From: Halothiobacillus diazotrophicus
GTDB taxonomy: Bacteria > Pseudomonadota > Gammaproteobacteria > Halothiobacillales > Halothiobacillaceae
NCBI RefSeq assembly: GCF_001663815.1
Contig: NZ_CP016027.1
Location: forward strand, 2,604,501-2,668,500
Direction: 5' to 3'
Length of the DNA: 64,000 nt
Part shown: piece by piece, positions 37,995 to 47,871 of the stretch
Numbering within the stretch: the stretch's first letter is position 1
Layout: every line of letters begins with the position of its first letter
Position numbers and translations under genes: made by a program
The notes under the pieces: generated by a model
What the model saw: the letters and a program-made list of their open reading frames with translations, nothing else
The model's database searches: none
What the model was told of the DNA's origin: nothing

Positions 37995-39080
37995 TCAGGT
38001 GCCTAAACCGGTTTTGCCCTGGGGGCTTGGGGATTCCTGTCCGCCATGGGCCTGGGTGCCGGGCTGCTGGGCGGGCGACAGCGCATGGCCGGACAGGTAA
38101 CGCGCGATGATGCCCCGGAAGAAGTTCGGCGGGACGCTGGAGAAATAGAGGATGTTCGCGGGCATTTTCGGTGTGCCCAGGGCTGCGAAGGATTCCGCCC
38201 GGGTGGACTGCTTGTCCAGCGTGCCGTAGCGCTGCGCGTTCAGGGCGACGCCTCGCGACTTGACCTGAGAAACCCAGTTCGCGAACCCATCCGGCTTCAG
38301 GCCCAGGGCAAGGAATTGCTGGTGTTCGAACCCCATGCCGTTGAACTGGGTGTTCAGGCCACGGAACTGTCCCGGTTTGTCGGCCAGCAGGTGAAGTTTG
38401 GTCCGCATGCCGGGCATGGCGTAGATCTGGCTGCCAAGGGCCGGAATCCAGAACGACTGCATGACGGTGTCGGTGGTGAGGTGCAGGGCGACGGGACGAC
38501 CCACCGGCAGGGCCATTTCGCCAACGGTGGCAATGCCTTCGTCGGGGTAGATGAACAGCCATTTCCAGTTCAGGCCCACCACGTCGATGCGCAGGGGTTT
38601 TTGCGTCCCCGCGATCGGGCGGTAGGGATCGAGCTGATGGGTGCTGGTCCAGAGATAGATGCCGAGAATCACCACGATGATCGCCGGGATGCCCCAGATC
38701 AGGATTTCCAGTACCCAGGAAAATTCCCATTTGGGGCGGTATTCGGCCTTTTTCGCGCCGTAGCGATAGCGCCAGGCGAGATAGGGCGTGAGGATGATGG
38801 CGGGGAGTACCACGATCAGGGTGATCAGGGTCACCCAGATGAAGTGATCCTTCTGCGCGGCGGCCACCGGGCCGGCCGGGTCGAGAAAACTCGTCATCGG
38901 ATAGGCCCAGGCCTCGGCGGACAGGGCGGAGATGGCCAGCAATGCGAGTATCGAGATCACCCCAAGGCCGATGCGATGCAGGATGGGCGCTGCGGGACGC
39001 CGTGGCGGGTGCGTATCGGGTTTCATGGGGCTTCCCCGGTGGCGTTCGTGATGGCTGTTTCGACGCGGCTTCAGCGGCAT
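37995..39080 (-). CDS. cyoA: Cytochrome bo3 quinol oxidase subunit II
   Basis: Subunit II of the quinol oxidase, 361 residues with two N-terminal membrane helices and a periplasmic cupredoxin-like domain. WKWLFIYPDEGIATVGEMALPVGRPVALHLT and MPGMRTKLHLLAD are typical of CyoA. The cysteine ligands of a CuA centre are missing, which supports quinol rather than cytochrome c as electron donor. The start at 39080 has a strong GGAGGG at ideal distance; an internal ATG at 39026 is the alternative. It lies 12 bases after cyoE. Confidence 0.94.
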   Translation of the reverse strand: MPLKPRRNSHHERHRGSPMKPDTHPPRRPAAPILHRIGLGVISILALLAISALSAEAWAYPMTSFLDPAGPVAAAQKDHFIWVTLITLIVVLPAIILTPYLAWRYRYGAKKAEYRPKWEFSWVLEILIWGIPAIIVVILGIYLWTSTHQLDPYRPIAGTQKPLRIDVVGLNWKWLFIYPDEGIATVGEMALPVGRPVALHLTTDTVMQSFWIPALGSQIYAMPGMRTKLHLLADKPGQFRGLNTQFNGMGFEHQQFLALGLKPDGFANWVSQVKSRGVALNAQRYGTLDKQSTRAESFAALGTPKMPANILYFSSVPPNFFRGIIARYLSGHALSPAQQPGTQAHGGQESPSPQGKTGLGT

Positions 39081-39092
39081 GACGATCCCTCC

Positions 39093-40022
39093 CTACCCGA
39101 AATGCGCGCGGGGTACGTAGTTGATGGCCAACATGAGGCTGACGAGACTGATCGCCAGCACCGAGAAGGTGAACTGGCGCCGCGCCCAGGTGCGCAACCC
39201 GGTTTCGTCTTCGGGATCGAACCCCTGCGCGGCGAGCAGCAGCCAGTACGCGCCGATGGCCCCGATGACCAGGAGATAGCCTGCCCCGGTGTACCCCGTG
39301 AAGGTCATCGACGCGGCGACGGCGGTGAAGGCAGCCACGTAGGCAAAGATCTGCCGACGGGCGGCCGACGCCCCCAGGCGCAGGGGGGCGAGGGGAATGC
39401 CGGCAGTCCGGAAATCCGTCGAACGGTGCATGGCGATGGCGTACGAGTGGGGTACCTGCCAGAGACAGAACATCAGAAACAGCAGCACCGCCCCTGCGTC
39501 GATCTGACCATGCACGGCGGTATAGCCGGCGAGGGCCGGCGTCGCGCCCGCCAGACTGCCGACCAGCGTGCCATGAACGGACTGCCGCTTGGTGCGCAGA
39601 CTGTAGGGGCCGACGTACACGATCAGGCCCGCCAGCACGACGAGGAAGGTGAGGGTGTTGGTCTGGGCGAGGAGCAGGCCGAGCCCCGTCGTACCGAGGA
39701 CCAGGGCGTACAGGAACGCCGACCCCGGGGCGATCTCGCCCCGCGCCATGGCTCGCTGGCGCGTCCGAACCATGAGTCGGTCGATGTCGCGGTCGATGAC
39801 GTTGTTGAGTACGCATCCCGAGGCGACGACCAGCCCGATACCGAGCAGGGTCAGCATGAGGTAGGCCGGATCGATTTCGCCCCGGGCAGCCAGAAGGAAT
39901 CCGCCGAGGGCGGCGATCCCGTTGCCCAGGATGATGCCGGGTTTGGTCAGGCCCAGATAGCGCCGCAGACGCTGTAACGATGGCCGGTGAACAATGGGTC
40001 GAAGGGGGTGCGCGTGATCCAT
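39093..40022 (-). CDS. cyoE: Protoheme IX farnesyltransferase (heme O synthase)
   Basis: Membrane prenyltransferase that makes heme O for the bo3 oxidase. The ATG at 40022 has AGGCGG upstream; an open extension beyond it is not family-like. Predicted length is 309 residues (E. coli 296). KPGIILGN and the two Asp-rich prenyl-diphosphate motifs are visible, the first as NNVIDRDIDRLMVRTRQR and the second as STDFRTAGIP with CLWQVPHSYAIAMH before it. It is first in this operon, upstream of cyoABCD, whereas in E. coli cyoE is last. Confidence 0.95.
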   Translation of the reverse strand: MDHAHPLRPIVHRPSLQRLRRYLGLTKPGIILGNGIAALGGFLLAARGEIDPAYLMLTLLGIGLVVASGCVLNNVIDRDIDRLMVRTRQRAMARGEIAPGSAFLYALVLGTTGLGLLLAQTNTLTFLVVLAGLIVYVGPYSLRTKRQSVHGTLVGSLAGATPALAGYTAVHGQIDAGAVLLFLMFCLWQVPHSYAIAMHRSTDFRTAGIPLAPLRLGASAARRQIFAYVAAFTAVAASMTFTGYTGAGYLLVIGAIGAYWLLLAAQGFDPEDETGLRTWARRQFTFSVLAISLVSLMLAINYVPRAHFG

Positions 40023-40132
40023 AGCATGCCGCCTGTCGGTTTTTGGGTGTACTGCTTCGAATGATCGCGTCGGCCAATCGCTGTGGCGGCCGATGAGTCC
40101 CTGCATCGGGACCAAAACGAGCCCGGGCCGGC

Positions 40133-40156
40133 GTTATCAGGCCAGTTATCAGGCCG
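40133..40156. repeat. Tandem 12-base repeat in the cyo leader
   Basis: Two copies of GTTATCAGGCC(A/G) in direct tandem, about 40-60 bases downstream of the candidate cyo -10 box. They could be a protein-binding site. Confidence 0.5.
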
Positions 40157-40194
40157 ATATGTTGGCCAAGATGCAAAATTCAGGAACAGTTAAC

Positions 40195-40223
40195 CAATTA
40201 GTCGGGCGAACGATGCTTGTCAA
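40195..40223 (-). promoter_or_regulatory. Candidate promoter of the cyo operon
   Basis: On the minus strand, a perfect TTGACA (plus-strand 40218-40223), a 17-base spacer and TAATTG. The -35 box is strong and the -10 box poor, which suggests an activated promoter. The region 40023-40327 otherwise holds only the tandem repeat and GC hairpins. Confidence 0.35.
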
Positions 40224-40327
40224 ATCCATTCTCGGGCCAGGGGAAAATCGGTCGAAGGTTTTTTCCGGCGCTGTTGCTGGCCTTGCGCCGGGCGATTCAT
40301 GGCCCCGAGTCTGTTCGGGGCGGCGGG

Positions 40328-40513
40328 TCACTCCTCGTCCAGCAATTGACCGGCAATGGCCCAGTCCTCGTCGGGTTGGGCGTCGAAATTGATGTAGACG
40401 TACTCCTTCGGTTTGTTGGCGACGCGTTCCAGGGTGTTCGTGACTTCCTGGGCGATCTGCCTTTTCTGTTCGCGGGTCAGGTTGCCGGCAAGCTTGATGG
40501 TGACGACGGGCAT
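40328..40513 (-). CDS. 4-oxalocrotonate tautomerase-like protein
   Basis: 61-residue member of the tautomerase superfamily. After removal of Met, the N-terminal Pro of PVVTIKLAGNLTREQK would be the catalytic base. REQKRQIAQEVTNTLERV and the C-terminal YVYINFDAQPDEDWAIAG fit the fold. GAGGAGT lies 8 bases before the ATG at 40513; the longer open frame upstream is not conserved-looking. The physiological substrate is unknown. It is a single gene, divergent from the DUF2339 gene. Confidence 0.88.
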   Translation of the reverse strand: MPVVTIKLAGNLTREQKRQIAQEVTNTLERVANKPKEYVYINFDAQPDEDWAIAGQLLDEE

Positions 40514-40635
40514 AATGGGACTCCTCGCTGATGGGGTGATGGCGGGTCGGGCAGTTTTCCACCGGGGTTCGGGGTAACGCCGACAGGACCGAGCAGCGGG
40601 CATTATCCCTCCGTCTTCGCTCTTCAGGTATCTGA

Positions 40636-40671
40636 GCAATCGACCGCGCAATCGACTGCGCAATCGGTCGC
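40636..40671. repeat. Three tandem copies of a 12-base repeat
   Basis: GCAATCGACCGC, GCAATCGACTGC and GCAATCGGTCGC in direct series, in the spacer between the divergent tautomerase and DUF2339 genes. They could be operator sites for either gene or a chance expansion. The rest of 40514-40762 shows only ribosome-binding sites. Confidence 0.6.
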
Positions 40672-40762
40672 GTCGCGATATGCTGGTGGCGGGCTGGCGG
40701 AAGGGGGTTGGCGGCCGTTGGTACCCTGCGAAGGAACGCCTTGATCTGAAGGAGAGCAGACG

Positions 40763-43700
40763 ATGACGATAACGCTCACGCTGGTGGGGTTGATTCTGGG
40801 CATGGCCTGGGCCGGAGTCTGGGGTGCCACGACCGGCGCACTGATCGGCTTTTTGCTGGGGCAGGTGAGTCGCCTGAATCGGCAGGTGCGGGCGCTGATC
40901 GCGGATCAGACCCTGCTGCGCAAGGATCTGCGCCAGTTGTTGCAGCAGACGCCGCCGGCCGCCGCCGTATCCCGGTCCACAGCACCCGAGGCGCCGGGTA
41001 TGGTCCCCGCATCTTCTTCGGCTCGTTCACCCGAACCAGGGCCGGAATCTACCCCAGAGCCGGTGCCTGAACCGATGCCGGTGGTCGGTTCGCTGCCTGA
41101 GGGATCCTCCCTGTCTGCGATGACGCCCGAACCGACGCTAGCCACGGCCCGTGCTGCCGTACCCTCCGTCGAGAGCGCGTCCGGTATTTCCCCAACCGTG
41201 TCTGCTCAGAAGATTCCGTTTCCGCAGGAGGCTGCCGGTTCCGGATCGGAATCTGGTCCGGTCTGGGGCGCGCCCTCATCCGTCGACCGGGATACGGCGC
41301 CCGATGGCCTGTCCCAGGCTCTGTCTGCAGTATATCGCTTTCTGACCGAAGGCAATGTGGTCGCCAAGATCGGCGTGATTGTGCTGTTTTTCGGTCTGGC
41401 CTTTTTGCTGAAGTATGCCGCCGATCAGAACCTGTTCCCGATCGGTCTTCGTCTGACGCTGGTGGGGATCGGCGGGCTGGTGCTCCTCGGCATTGGCTGG
41501 CGACTGCGCGAAGGGCCTAGCGGTTATGCGCTGGTGCTTCAGGGGGGTGGGATCGGCATTCTGTATCTGGTGTTGTTCGCCGCCTTCCGGCTCTATGGGC
41601 TGCTGCCCGCCACGGTCGCTCTGCCATTGATGATGGGTGTGGTGATTCTGGCCGCCGCGCTGGCGGTGGTGCAGGATGCGCGCAGCCTGGCGGTGCTGGG
41701 CGTCGTGGGCGGTTTTCTCGCACCGATCCTCACGGGTAGCAACAGCGGTCGCCATGTGGAACTGTTCACATTCTACCTGCTGCTGGACGTGGGCATCGTG
41801 CTGGTGGCCTGGTTCAAGGCCTGGCGGGAACTGAATCTGCTCGGGTTCGTGTTCACCTTCGTGATCGGCACGGTGTGGGGGGTGCTGAAATATCGCCCCG
41901 AGCTGTTCGCCTCGACGGAACCCTTCCTGATCGGCTTTTTCGTGATTTTCCTGGTCACGGCGATCCTGTTCGCACGGCGCCAGTGGGCGGCGCACGAGGA
42001 TTACGTGCAGACGAGCCTCGTCTTCGGCCCGCCGCTCGTGGGCTTCGGCCTGCAGGTGGCCCTGGTGCAGCATTTCGCATACGGGGTGGCGTGGAGCGCC
42101 TTTGTGCTGGGGGCGGGGTATCTGCTGCTCGTCACCGGCCTGCGTCGCCGTTTTGGGGATGATTACCGGCTGCTGACCGATGCGTTTCTGGCCTTGGGTA
42201 TTGGCTTCGTCTCGCTGGCCGTGCCGTTTGCGTTCGATGGGCAGTGGACGAGCACGACCTGGGCGCTGGAAGGCGCGGCGATGCTGTGGATCGGCCTGCG
42301 TCAGGGCAAGACCCTGCCGGTGGTGTTCGGTTTGCTGTTGCAGTTCGGGGCCGGGGTGGCCTTCGGCGACGATCCCCCCGGCCGGAACCCGGCACTGCCG
42401 TTGCTGGATGCGATGTTCCTGAGCGGTGCCCTGATTGCGCTGGCGGGGCTGTTCAGCGCCTATCTGCTGCGGACATATCGGGGCAGTCTGGCGCTGTTTG
42501 CCTGGGGCCTTTGCTGGTGGTTCGGGGTGGGCTTCTACGAACTGGCGGAAAGCCGGCTCGATTTCGTGCAGCCGTTCGTGCCCTGGCTGGTATTCGCCTC
42601 CCTGTCGTTGCTGGTGGCCGATGGCCTGCGGCTGCGCATTCGCGACTGGGCCGTGCTGGACTTCATTCCCGCTGCACAGATGGGCTTCATGCTGTTGCTG
42701 GGGATCGAGGTGCTGCTGGCCGGTCCTTATCCCTTCTACGACGGAGGGTGGCTGGCCTGGCCTCTGGCATTCGGCGTGGCGTACGGCCTGCTGGGTTGGC
42801 ACGAGCGGCGCGACGAACCCGTTGCCCTGGTCGAGGGCGTGCATGGCGTCGGGCTCGGGCTCTTCACGGCGCTGCTCGCCGCCCAGCTGGTCTGGTCGCT
42901 CTATCTCCTGCTGTTCGGCCTGAATCTCGATCTGAGCCTGAGCGCTCATGGGCGACTGACGGAGATTGCCGCCCCCGGCGCCTGGGAGGCTCTGGGCTGG
43001 GGGTTGGTTCCGGCCCTGGTGCTGGTCTGGGTGGATCGCGCAGGGCATTGGCCTTTCGGCGATCGCTTCGGTCACGCCGCCACCTACCGGGGCTGGGTCG
43101 GGCTGATCCTTGCTGCCTATCTGCTGCTATGGCTCGTCGGCACGCATGGCCTGCGCCTGTTCGATAGTGCCCTGGGGCAGGGCTGGTCAGCCCCGGGGCA
43201 TTGGGGCTATCTGCCGCTGCTCAACGGCGTGGATCTCGTGACGGCCGTCGTGTTCTGGGCCGTGTTCCAACATCGCCGGTTGGGCGACGATGGGCTGCCC
43301 GAAGGAATCGTCCGCCGGGATCGCGTTCAGCAGGGGATGCTTTGGGTGATGGGCGGTGTGGCCTTCCTCTGGCTCAATGCGGTGCTGGCGCGCAGCCTGA
43401 ACGCCTTCGCGGCGCTGCCGCTGAGCCCCAACACCTTCGCCCATTCCGCCCTGGCGCAGACGACCTACTCGATTGCCTGGGCCGTGCTCGGGCTGGTGCT
43501 GATCCTGCTGGCGAGCCGGTGGGGGCGCCGTCCTCTGTGGCTGGTGGCCGCCGCGCTGCTGGGCGTCGTGGTGCTCAAGCTGTTCCTGGTGGATCTATCG
43601 GGCAGCGATACCCTTGCGCGGATCGTGTCGTTCGTCGGCGTTGGCGTGCTGCTCCTGCTGGCGGGGTATGTGGCGCCGATTCCGGCCCGGCAAATGCCGG

Positions 43701-43837
43701 AGGATGCGATGCCCGAATCGGCAGCGGCGGGGTCGGGTTTACCTGCACACGATCCAGCAGCCGCCCATGGGAATGTCCAGAAGGATAGTCAAGAGGGTGC
43801 CCTCGGCGATCAAGGTGATCGGGGTGGTGCCTCCTGA
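40763..43837 (+). CDS. DUF2339 family polytopic membrane protein
   Basis: 1024 residues of unknown function. The N-terminus has a hydrophobic helix, a short coiled-coil-like segment (SRLNRQVRALIADQTLLRKDLRQLL), and a long Pro/Glu/Ser-rich linker (about residues 70-190). From FLTEGNVVAKIGVIVLFFGLAFLLKYAAD onward the protein is almost all membrane helices, probably more than 20. This is the DUF2339 pattern: a cytoplasmic or periplasmic linker followed by many helices. Family members are found in many proteobacteria and have no established role. AAGGAGA precedes the ATG. It is convergent with merA. Confidence 0.85.
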   Translation: MTITLTLVGLILGMAWAGVWGATTGALIGFLLGQVSRLNRQVRALIADQTLLRKDLRQLLQQTPPAAAVSRSTAPEAPGMVPASSSARSPEPGPESTPEPVPEPMPVVGSLPEGSSLSAMTPEPTLATARAAVPSVESASGISPTVSAQKIPFPQEAAGSGSESGPVWGAPSSVDRDTAPDGLSQALSAVYRFLTEGNVVAKIGVIVLFFGLAFLLKYAADQNLFPIGLRLTLVGIGGLVLLGIGWRLREGPSGYALVLQGGGIGILYLVLFAAFRLYGLLPATVALPLMMGVVILAAALAVVQDARSLAVLGVVGGFLAPILTGSNSGRHVELFTFYLLLDVGIVLVAWFKAWRELNLLGFVFTFVIGTVWGVLKYRPELFASTEPFLIGFFVIFLVTAILFARRQWAAHEDYVQTSLVFGPPLVGFGLQVALVQHFAYGVAWSAFVLGAGYLLLVTGLRRRFGDDYRLLTDAFLALGIGFVSLAVPFAFDGQWTSTTWALEGAAMLWIGLRQGKTLPVVFGLLLQFGAGVAFGDDPPGRNPALPLLDAMFLSGALIALAGLFSAYLLRTYRGSLALFAWGLCWWFGVGFYELAESRLDFVQPFVPWLVFASLSLLVADGLRLRIRDWAVLDFIPAAQMGFMLLLGIEVLLAGPYPFYDGGWLAWPLAFGVAYGLLGWHERRDEPVALVEGVHGVGLGLFTALLAAQLVWSLYLLLFGLNLDLSLSAHGRLTEIAAPGAWEALGWGLVPALVLVWVDRAGHWPFGDRFGHAATYRGWVGLILAAYLLLWLVGTHGLRLFDSALGQGWSAPGHWGYLPLLNGVDLVTAVVFWAVFQHRRLGDDGLPEGIVRRDRVQQGMLWVMGGVAFLWLNAVLARSLNAFAALPLSPNTFAHSALAQTTYSIAWAVLGLVLILLASRWGRRPLWLVAAALLGVVVLKLFLVDLSGSDTLARIVSFVGVGVLLLLAGYVAPIPARQMPEDAMPESAAAGSGLPAHDPAAAHGNVQKDSQEGALGDQGDRGGAS

Positions 43838-43858
43838 TGGCGCGTTGTGTGGTGGGTG

Positions 43859-45586
<1,728 letters not shown>

Positions 45587-45643
45587 TCACGGATATCATT
45601 CGCCCGTTCCCCGGACTGATCGGATCAACCGTTCCGGCAACGT

Positions 45644-45919
45644 TTATTTCTGGACTTCGGACGGATAGCCCGCATCGGTGGTTGCCTTGATCAGGGCAGC
45701 GACGTTCGTTTGGGCGTCATCGTAGGTGACGGTTGCTTCACGAAAATCGAAGTCGACCTTGACCTTGCTGACGCCCTTGACCGCCGTCAACGCCTTCTTG
45801 ACGGTGATCGGGCAGACGGGGCAGTACATGCCCGGCACGGATAGCGTGACAGTCTGGGTGGCTGCCCAGGTCGGTAAGGAAACGAACGTCAGCAGAAGAA
45901 CAGCGAGGATTTTTTTCAT
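45644..45919 (-). CDS. merP: Periplasmic mercuric-ion-binding protein MerP
   Basis: 91 residues with a cleavable signal (MKKILAVLLLTFVSLPTWA) and one HMA domain. Cys33 and Cys36 bind Hg(II) in the motif GMYCPVCPITVKKAL; most MerP have Thr and Ala-Ala at the altered positions. It scavenges Hg(II) in the periplasm and passes it to MerT. GGAG precedes the ATG, and it lies 21 bases after merT. Confidence 0.95.
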   Translation of the reverse strand: MKKILAVLLLTFVSLPTWAATQTVTLSVPGMYCPVCPITVKKALTAVKGVSKVKVDFDFREATVTYDDAQTNVAALIKATTDAGYPSEVQK

Positions 45920-45940
45920 GATGGACTCCAGATGTGGGGA

Positions 45941-46291
45941 TCAATAAAACAGCGGCGCGATATACGGGAAGGTCAGCGCAATGAGGACGAGTAGGGCGAC
46001 GATCCAGAACAGCAGCTTATAGCTGGTGCGAACCGTGGGGATGGCGCAGACTTCGCCGGGCTTGCAGGCCGTGACGGGGCGATAGACGCGCCGCCAGGCA
46101 AAGAACAGGGCGACGAGCGCGATGCCGATGAAGATCGGCCGGTAGGGTTCCAATACCGTCAGGTTGCCGATCCAAGCGCCGGAAAATCCGAGTGCCAGCA
46201 GAATCAGCGGACCCAGGCAACAGGTGGAGGCGAGAATCGCGGCGACACCGCCGGCCAGTAGGGCACCACGCCCTTGTTTCGATGGATTCAT
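45941..46291 (-). CDS. merT: Mercuric ion transporter MerT
   Basis: 116-residue inner-membrane protein with three helices. The first contains the vicinal Cys24-Cys25 pair (ASTCCLGPL) that accepts Hg(II) from MerP. The cytoplasmic loop holds Cys76 and Cys82 (ACKPGEVC), which hand it to MerA. It is the first gene of the operon, transcribed from the MerR-controlled promoter 49 bases upstream. The start is preceded by AAGGAG. Confidence 0.96.
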   Translation of the reverse strand: MNPSKQGRGALLAGGVAAILASTCCLGPLILLALGFSGAWIGNLTVLEPYRPIFIGIALVALFFAWRRVYRPVTACKPGEVCAIPTVRTSYKLLFWIVALLVLIALTFPYIAPLFY

Positions 46292-46339
46292 GACTTTTCT
46301 CCTTTCGACAAATTTAGCGAAATACTCTGCAACAGGCTA

Positions 46340-46370
46340 ACCTTACTGCTGTACTCAGGTACGGAGTCAA
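46340..46370 (-). promoter_or_regulatory. MerR-type operator/promoter of the mer operon
   Basis: On the minus strand, TTGACT (-35), a 19-base spacer and TAAGGT (-10). The dyad GTAC-N4-GTAC (plus strand 46351-46362) sits between the two boxes. The long 19-base spacing, which MerR untwists when Hg(II) binds, and the hexamers match the known transposon mer promoter. The merR start codon lies only 5 bases beyond the -35 box. Confidence 0.92.
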
Positions 46371-46375
46371 ATGCG

Positions 46376-46783
46376 ATGACCAAAACTGATGTCTCGATCA
46401 CGATCGGTGTGCTGGCCAAGAGGGCCGGCGTGAATGTCGAAACCATCCGCTTCTATCAGCGTAAGGGGCTGCTGGCCGAGCCGGACAAGCCCTATGGCAG
46501 CATCCGCCGGTACGCGGATACCGATGTGGCGCGCGTGCAGTTCGTGAAGTCTGCGCAGCGCCTGGGGTTCAGTCTGGACGAGGTGGCCGATCTGCTGCGG
46601 CTCGACCAGTGTGCCGATTGCGAGCAGGCCCGGCATCTCGCCGAATACAAACTGGGGATGGTTCGGGAAAAACTGGCCGATCTGACCCGGATGGAAACCG
46701 CGTTGGTGCAATTGGTGACGGCTTGTCAGACCGCCGGTAACGCCGAGGTCTCCTGCCCGTTGATCGCTTCCTTGAAGCGTTGA
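46376..46783 (+). CDS. merR: Mercury-responsive regulator MerR
   Basis: 135-residue dimeric DNA-binding activator/repressor. A winged helix-turn-helix ([24 protein letters not shown]) is followed by the dimerisation helix. The three Hg ligands are present as Cys82 (ADCEQA), Cys117 (TACQ) and Cys127 (VSCPL). An extra Cys79 is present. The ATG at 46376 gives the family start; a longer open frame upstream would run through the operator and merT start region. It is divergent from merT. Its last 59 bases resemble a second copy at 47102-47160. Confidence 0.95.
   Translation: MTKTDVSITIGVLAKRAGVNVETIRFYQRKGLLAEPDKPYGSIRRYADTDVARVQFVKSAQRLGFSLDEVADLLRLDQCADCEQARHLAEYKLGMVREKLADLTRMETALVQLVTACQTAGNAEVSCPLIASLKR
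46721..46779 (+). repeat. Direct repeat, copy A (merR 3' end)
   Basis: Matches copy B at 47102-47160 in about 45 of 59 positions by hand count, without gaps. The last 18 bases (46762-46779) are identical. The two copies are in the same reading frame. Confidence 0.75.
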
Positions 46784-46792
46784 GTTTCCGGC

Positions 46793-47173
46793 GTGAATCA
46801 TGTTCTTACGATTCTGCGCGCGCGACCGGAGGATACGGCAGAGATTGCGCGGATCCATGTCGCTGCCTGGCAGACCGCTTACAGGGATATCGTTCCGTCC
46901 GAATTTCTTGCCAAACAGTCTGTCGAGAAGCGACGCCATTATTGGCTGTCGGTCGTCGCGGGGGAATTACCGGCACTTCTTGTGGCCAAGCATTCCGAGC
47001 AGGTGGTTGGTTGGATTGCATGTGCTGCGTTCAGGGGGGCGGACTCCATGGCCCGCGACGCGGAGGTCTGGGCGAGTTTTTCGGGGCTTCGTGTTGTCTC
47101 TGCTTGTCGGTTCGCCGTTGGTTCGGAAGTATCCCGCCCATGGATCGCTTCCTTGAAGCGCCGCGGCGATTAA
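46793..47173 (+). pseudogene. Truncated GNAT acetyltransferase fused to a merR-like tail
   Basis: The frame from a GTG at 46793 encodes 126 residues. The first about 95 are the N-terminal half of a GNAT N-acetyltransferase (RARPEDTAEIARIHVAAWQTAYRDIVP, LLVAKHSEQVVGWIACAAFRG, ARDAEVWA). Where the acetyl-CoA loop (R/Q-x-x-G-x-G/A) should follow, the sequence changes to VVSACRFAVGSEVSRPWIASLKR, which aligns with the MerR C-terminus. The second Hg ligand is replaced by Arg. The acetyl-CoA site is therefore missing and the product is probably inactive. It starts 9 bases after merR. Confidence 0.7.
47102..47160 (+). repeat. Direct repeat, copy B (merR-like tail of the GNAT fragment)
   Basis: Diverged second copy of the merR 3' end. 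With copy A it brackets the GNAT fragment, a pattern left by insertion next to or recombination between two merR copies. The last 18 bases (47143-47160) are identical to copy A. Confidence 0.7.
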
Positions 47174-47688
47174 CGTCCGTCGCGGTGGGCGCCGTCGCTT
47201 GCGGCGTCCATTGAATCGAGTCGTTGCTCCCGCTGGTCGATGAGCCAGAAAACCAGTCCTAGGGCCAGGATGCCGGCGGCAAGCGCGACGATCGTCATGG
47301 GGTCGAGATCCGCATAATCGAGAATGATGAACTTGCGGGTCACGGCCAGCATGGCGATCAGGATGACGATTTTCGTCTGAATGATATGTTCGCGTCGTTC
47401 GATCACCTTGATGATCGAATGCTGAAACTCCATGGCGATCAGCAGGGTCATGATGCTGCCGAAGAGCGTTTGGAAGTTGCGATGGCTCAAAACCTCCGCA
47501 TGTTGAACGAACAGGTATTGGTAAACCTCTTTCATCAACTCCCACAGGGCCATCATGATGATGAGCGCAATGACGAGTCCGAGCACGGTCGCTACCACCT
47601 GCTCGAATCGTTCCGGCAGATTCATCACCGACCAGTATCGCCGGATATCGGTTTGCCTGGGGTGGCTGCGACGAGAGATCATGCTCAT
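47170..47688 (-). CDS. PsiE-family phosphate-starvation-inducible membrane protein
   Basis: 172 residues with four membrane helices in the PsiE pattern (VLGLVIALIIMMALWELMKEVYQ, LLIAMEFQHSIIKVIERRE, TKIVILIAMLAVTRKFIILDY, ALAAGILALGLVFWLI). The name comes from E. coli PsiE, a phosphate-starvation-induced protein; its molecular role is unknown. AGGAGG lies 10 bases before the ATG at 47688. It is convergent with the GNAT fragment, overlapping it by 4 bases. Confidence 0.85.
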   Translation of the reverse strand: MSMISRRSHPRQTDIRRYWSVMNLPERFEQVVATVLGLVIALIIMMALWELMKEVYQYLFVQHAEVLSHRNFQTLFGSIMTLLIAMEFQHSIIKVIERREHIIQTKIVILIAMLAVTRKFIILDYADLDPMTIVALAAGILALGLVFWLIDQREQRLDSMDAASDGAHRDGR

Positions 47689-47871
47689 GGTGTTTGTGCC
47701 TCCTGTTCTGATACGGATACCCCAAAGTAGCGAAGCGGTATTCGGTCGCAGAGGTAGGGTTGGTCACCGTGAAATCAAGGGGCATGTCGTCAGACATGAT
47801 CGTGCTAGCTTCAGAGATCCAGAGCGCCGATGGCGCCCACGTTCTGTGTCGGCTCGGGATCGATCGGAGGT

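Noticed and set aside
40262-40300. CCGGCGC/GCGCCGG stem preceded by a T tract near cyoE
   Set aside because: The T tract is on the wrong side of the stem for both strands.
40302-40320. Six-base CCCCGA/TCGGGG hairpin after the tautomerase gene
   Set aside because: Short stem without a T tract; cannot be called a terminator.
46371-46376. ATG at 46371 as a merR start
   Set aside because: Out of frame with the MerR sequence; the ATG at 46376 fits.
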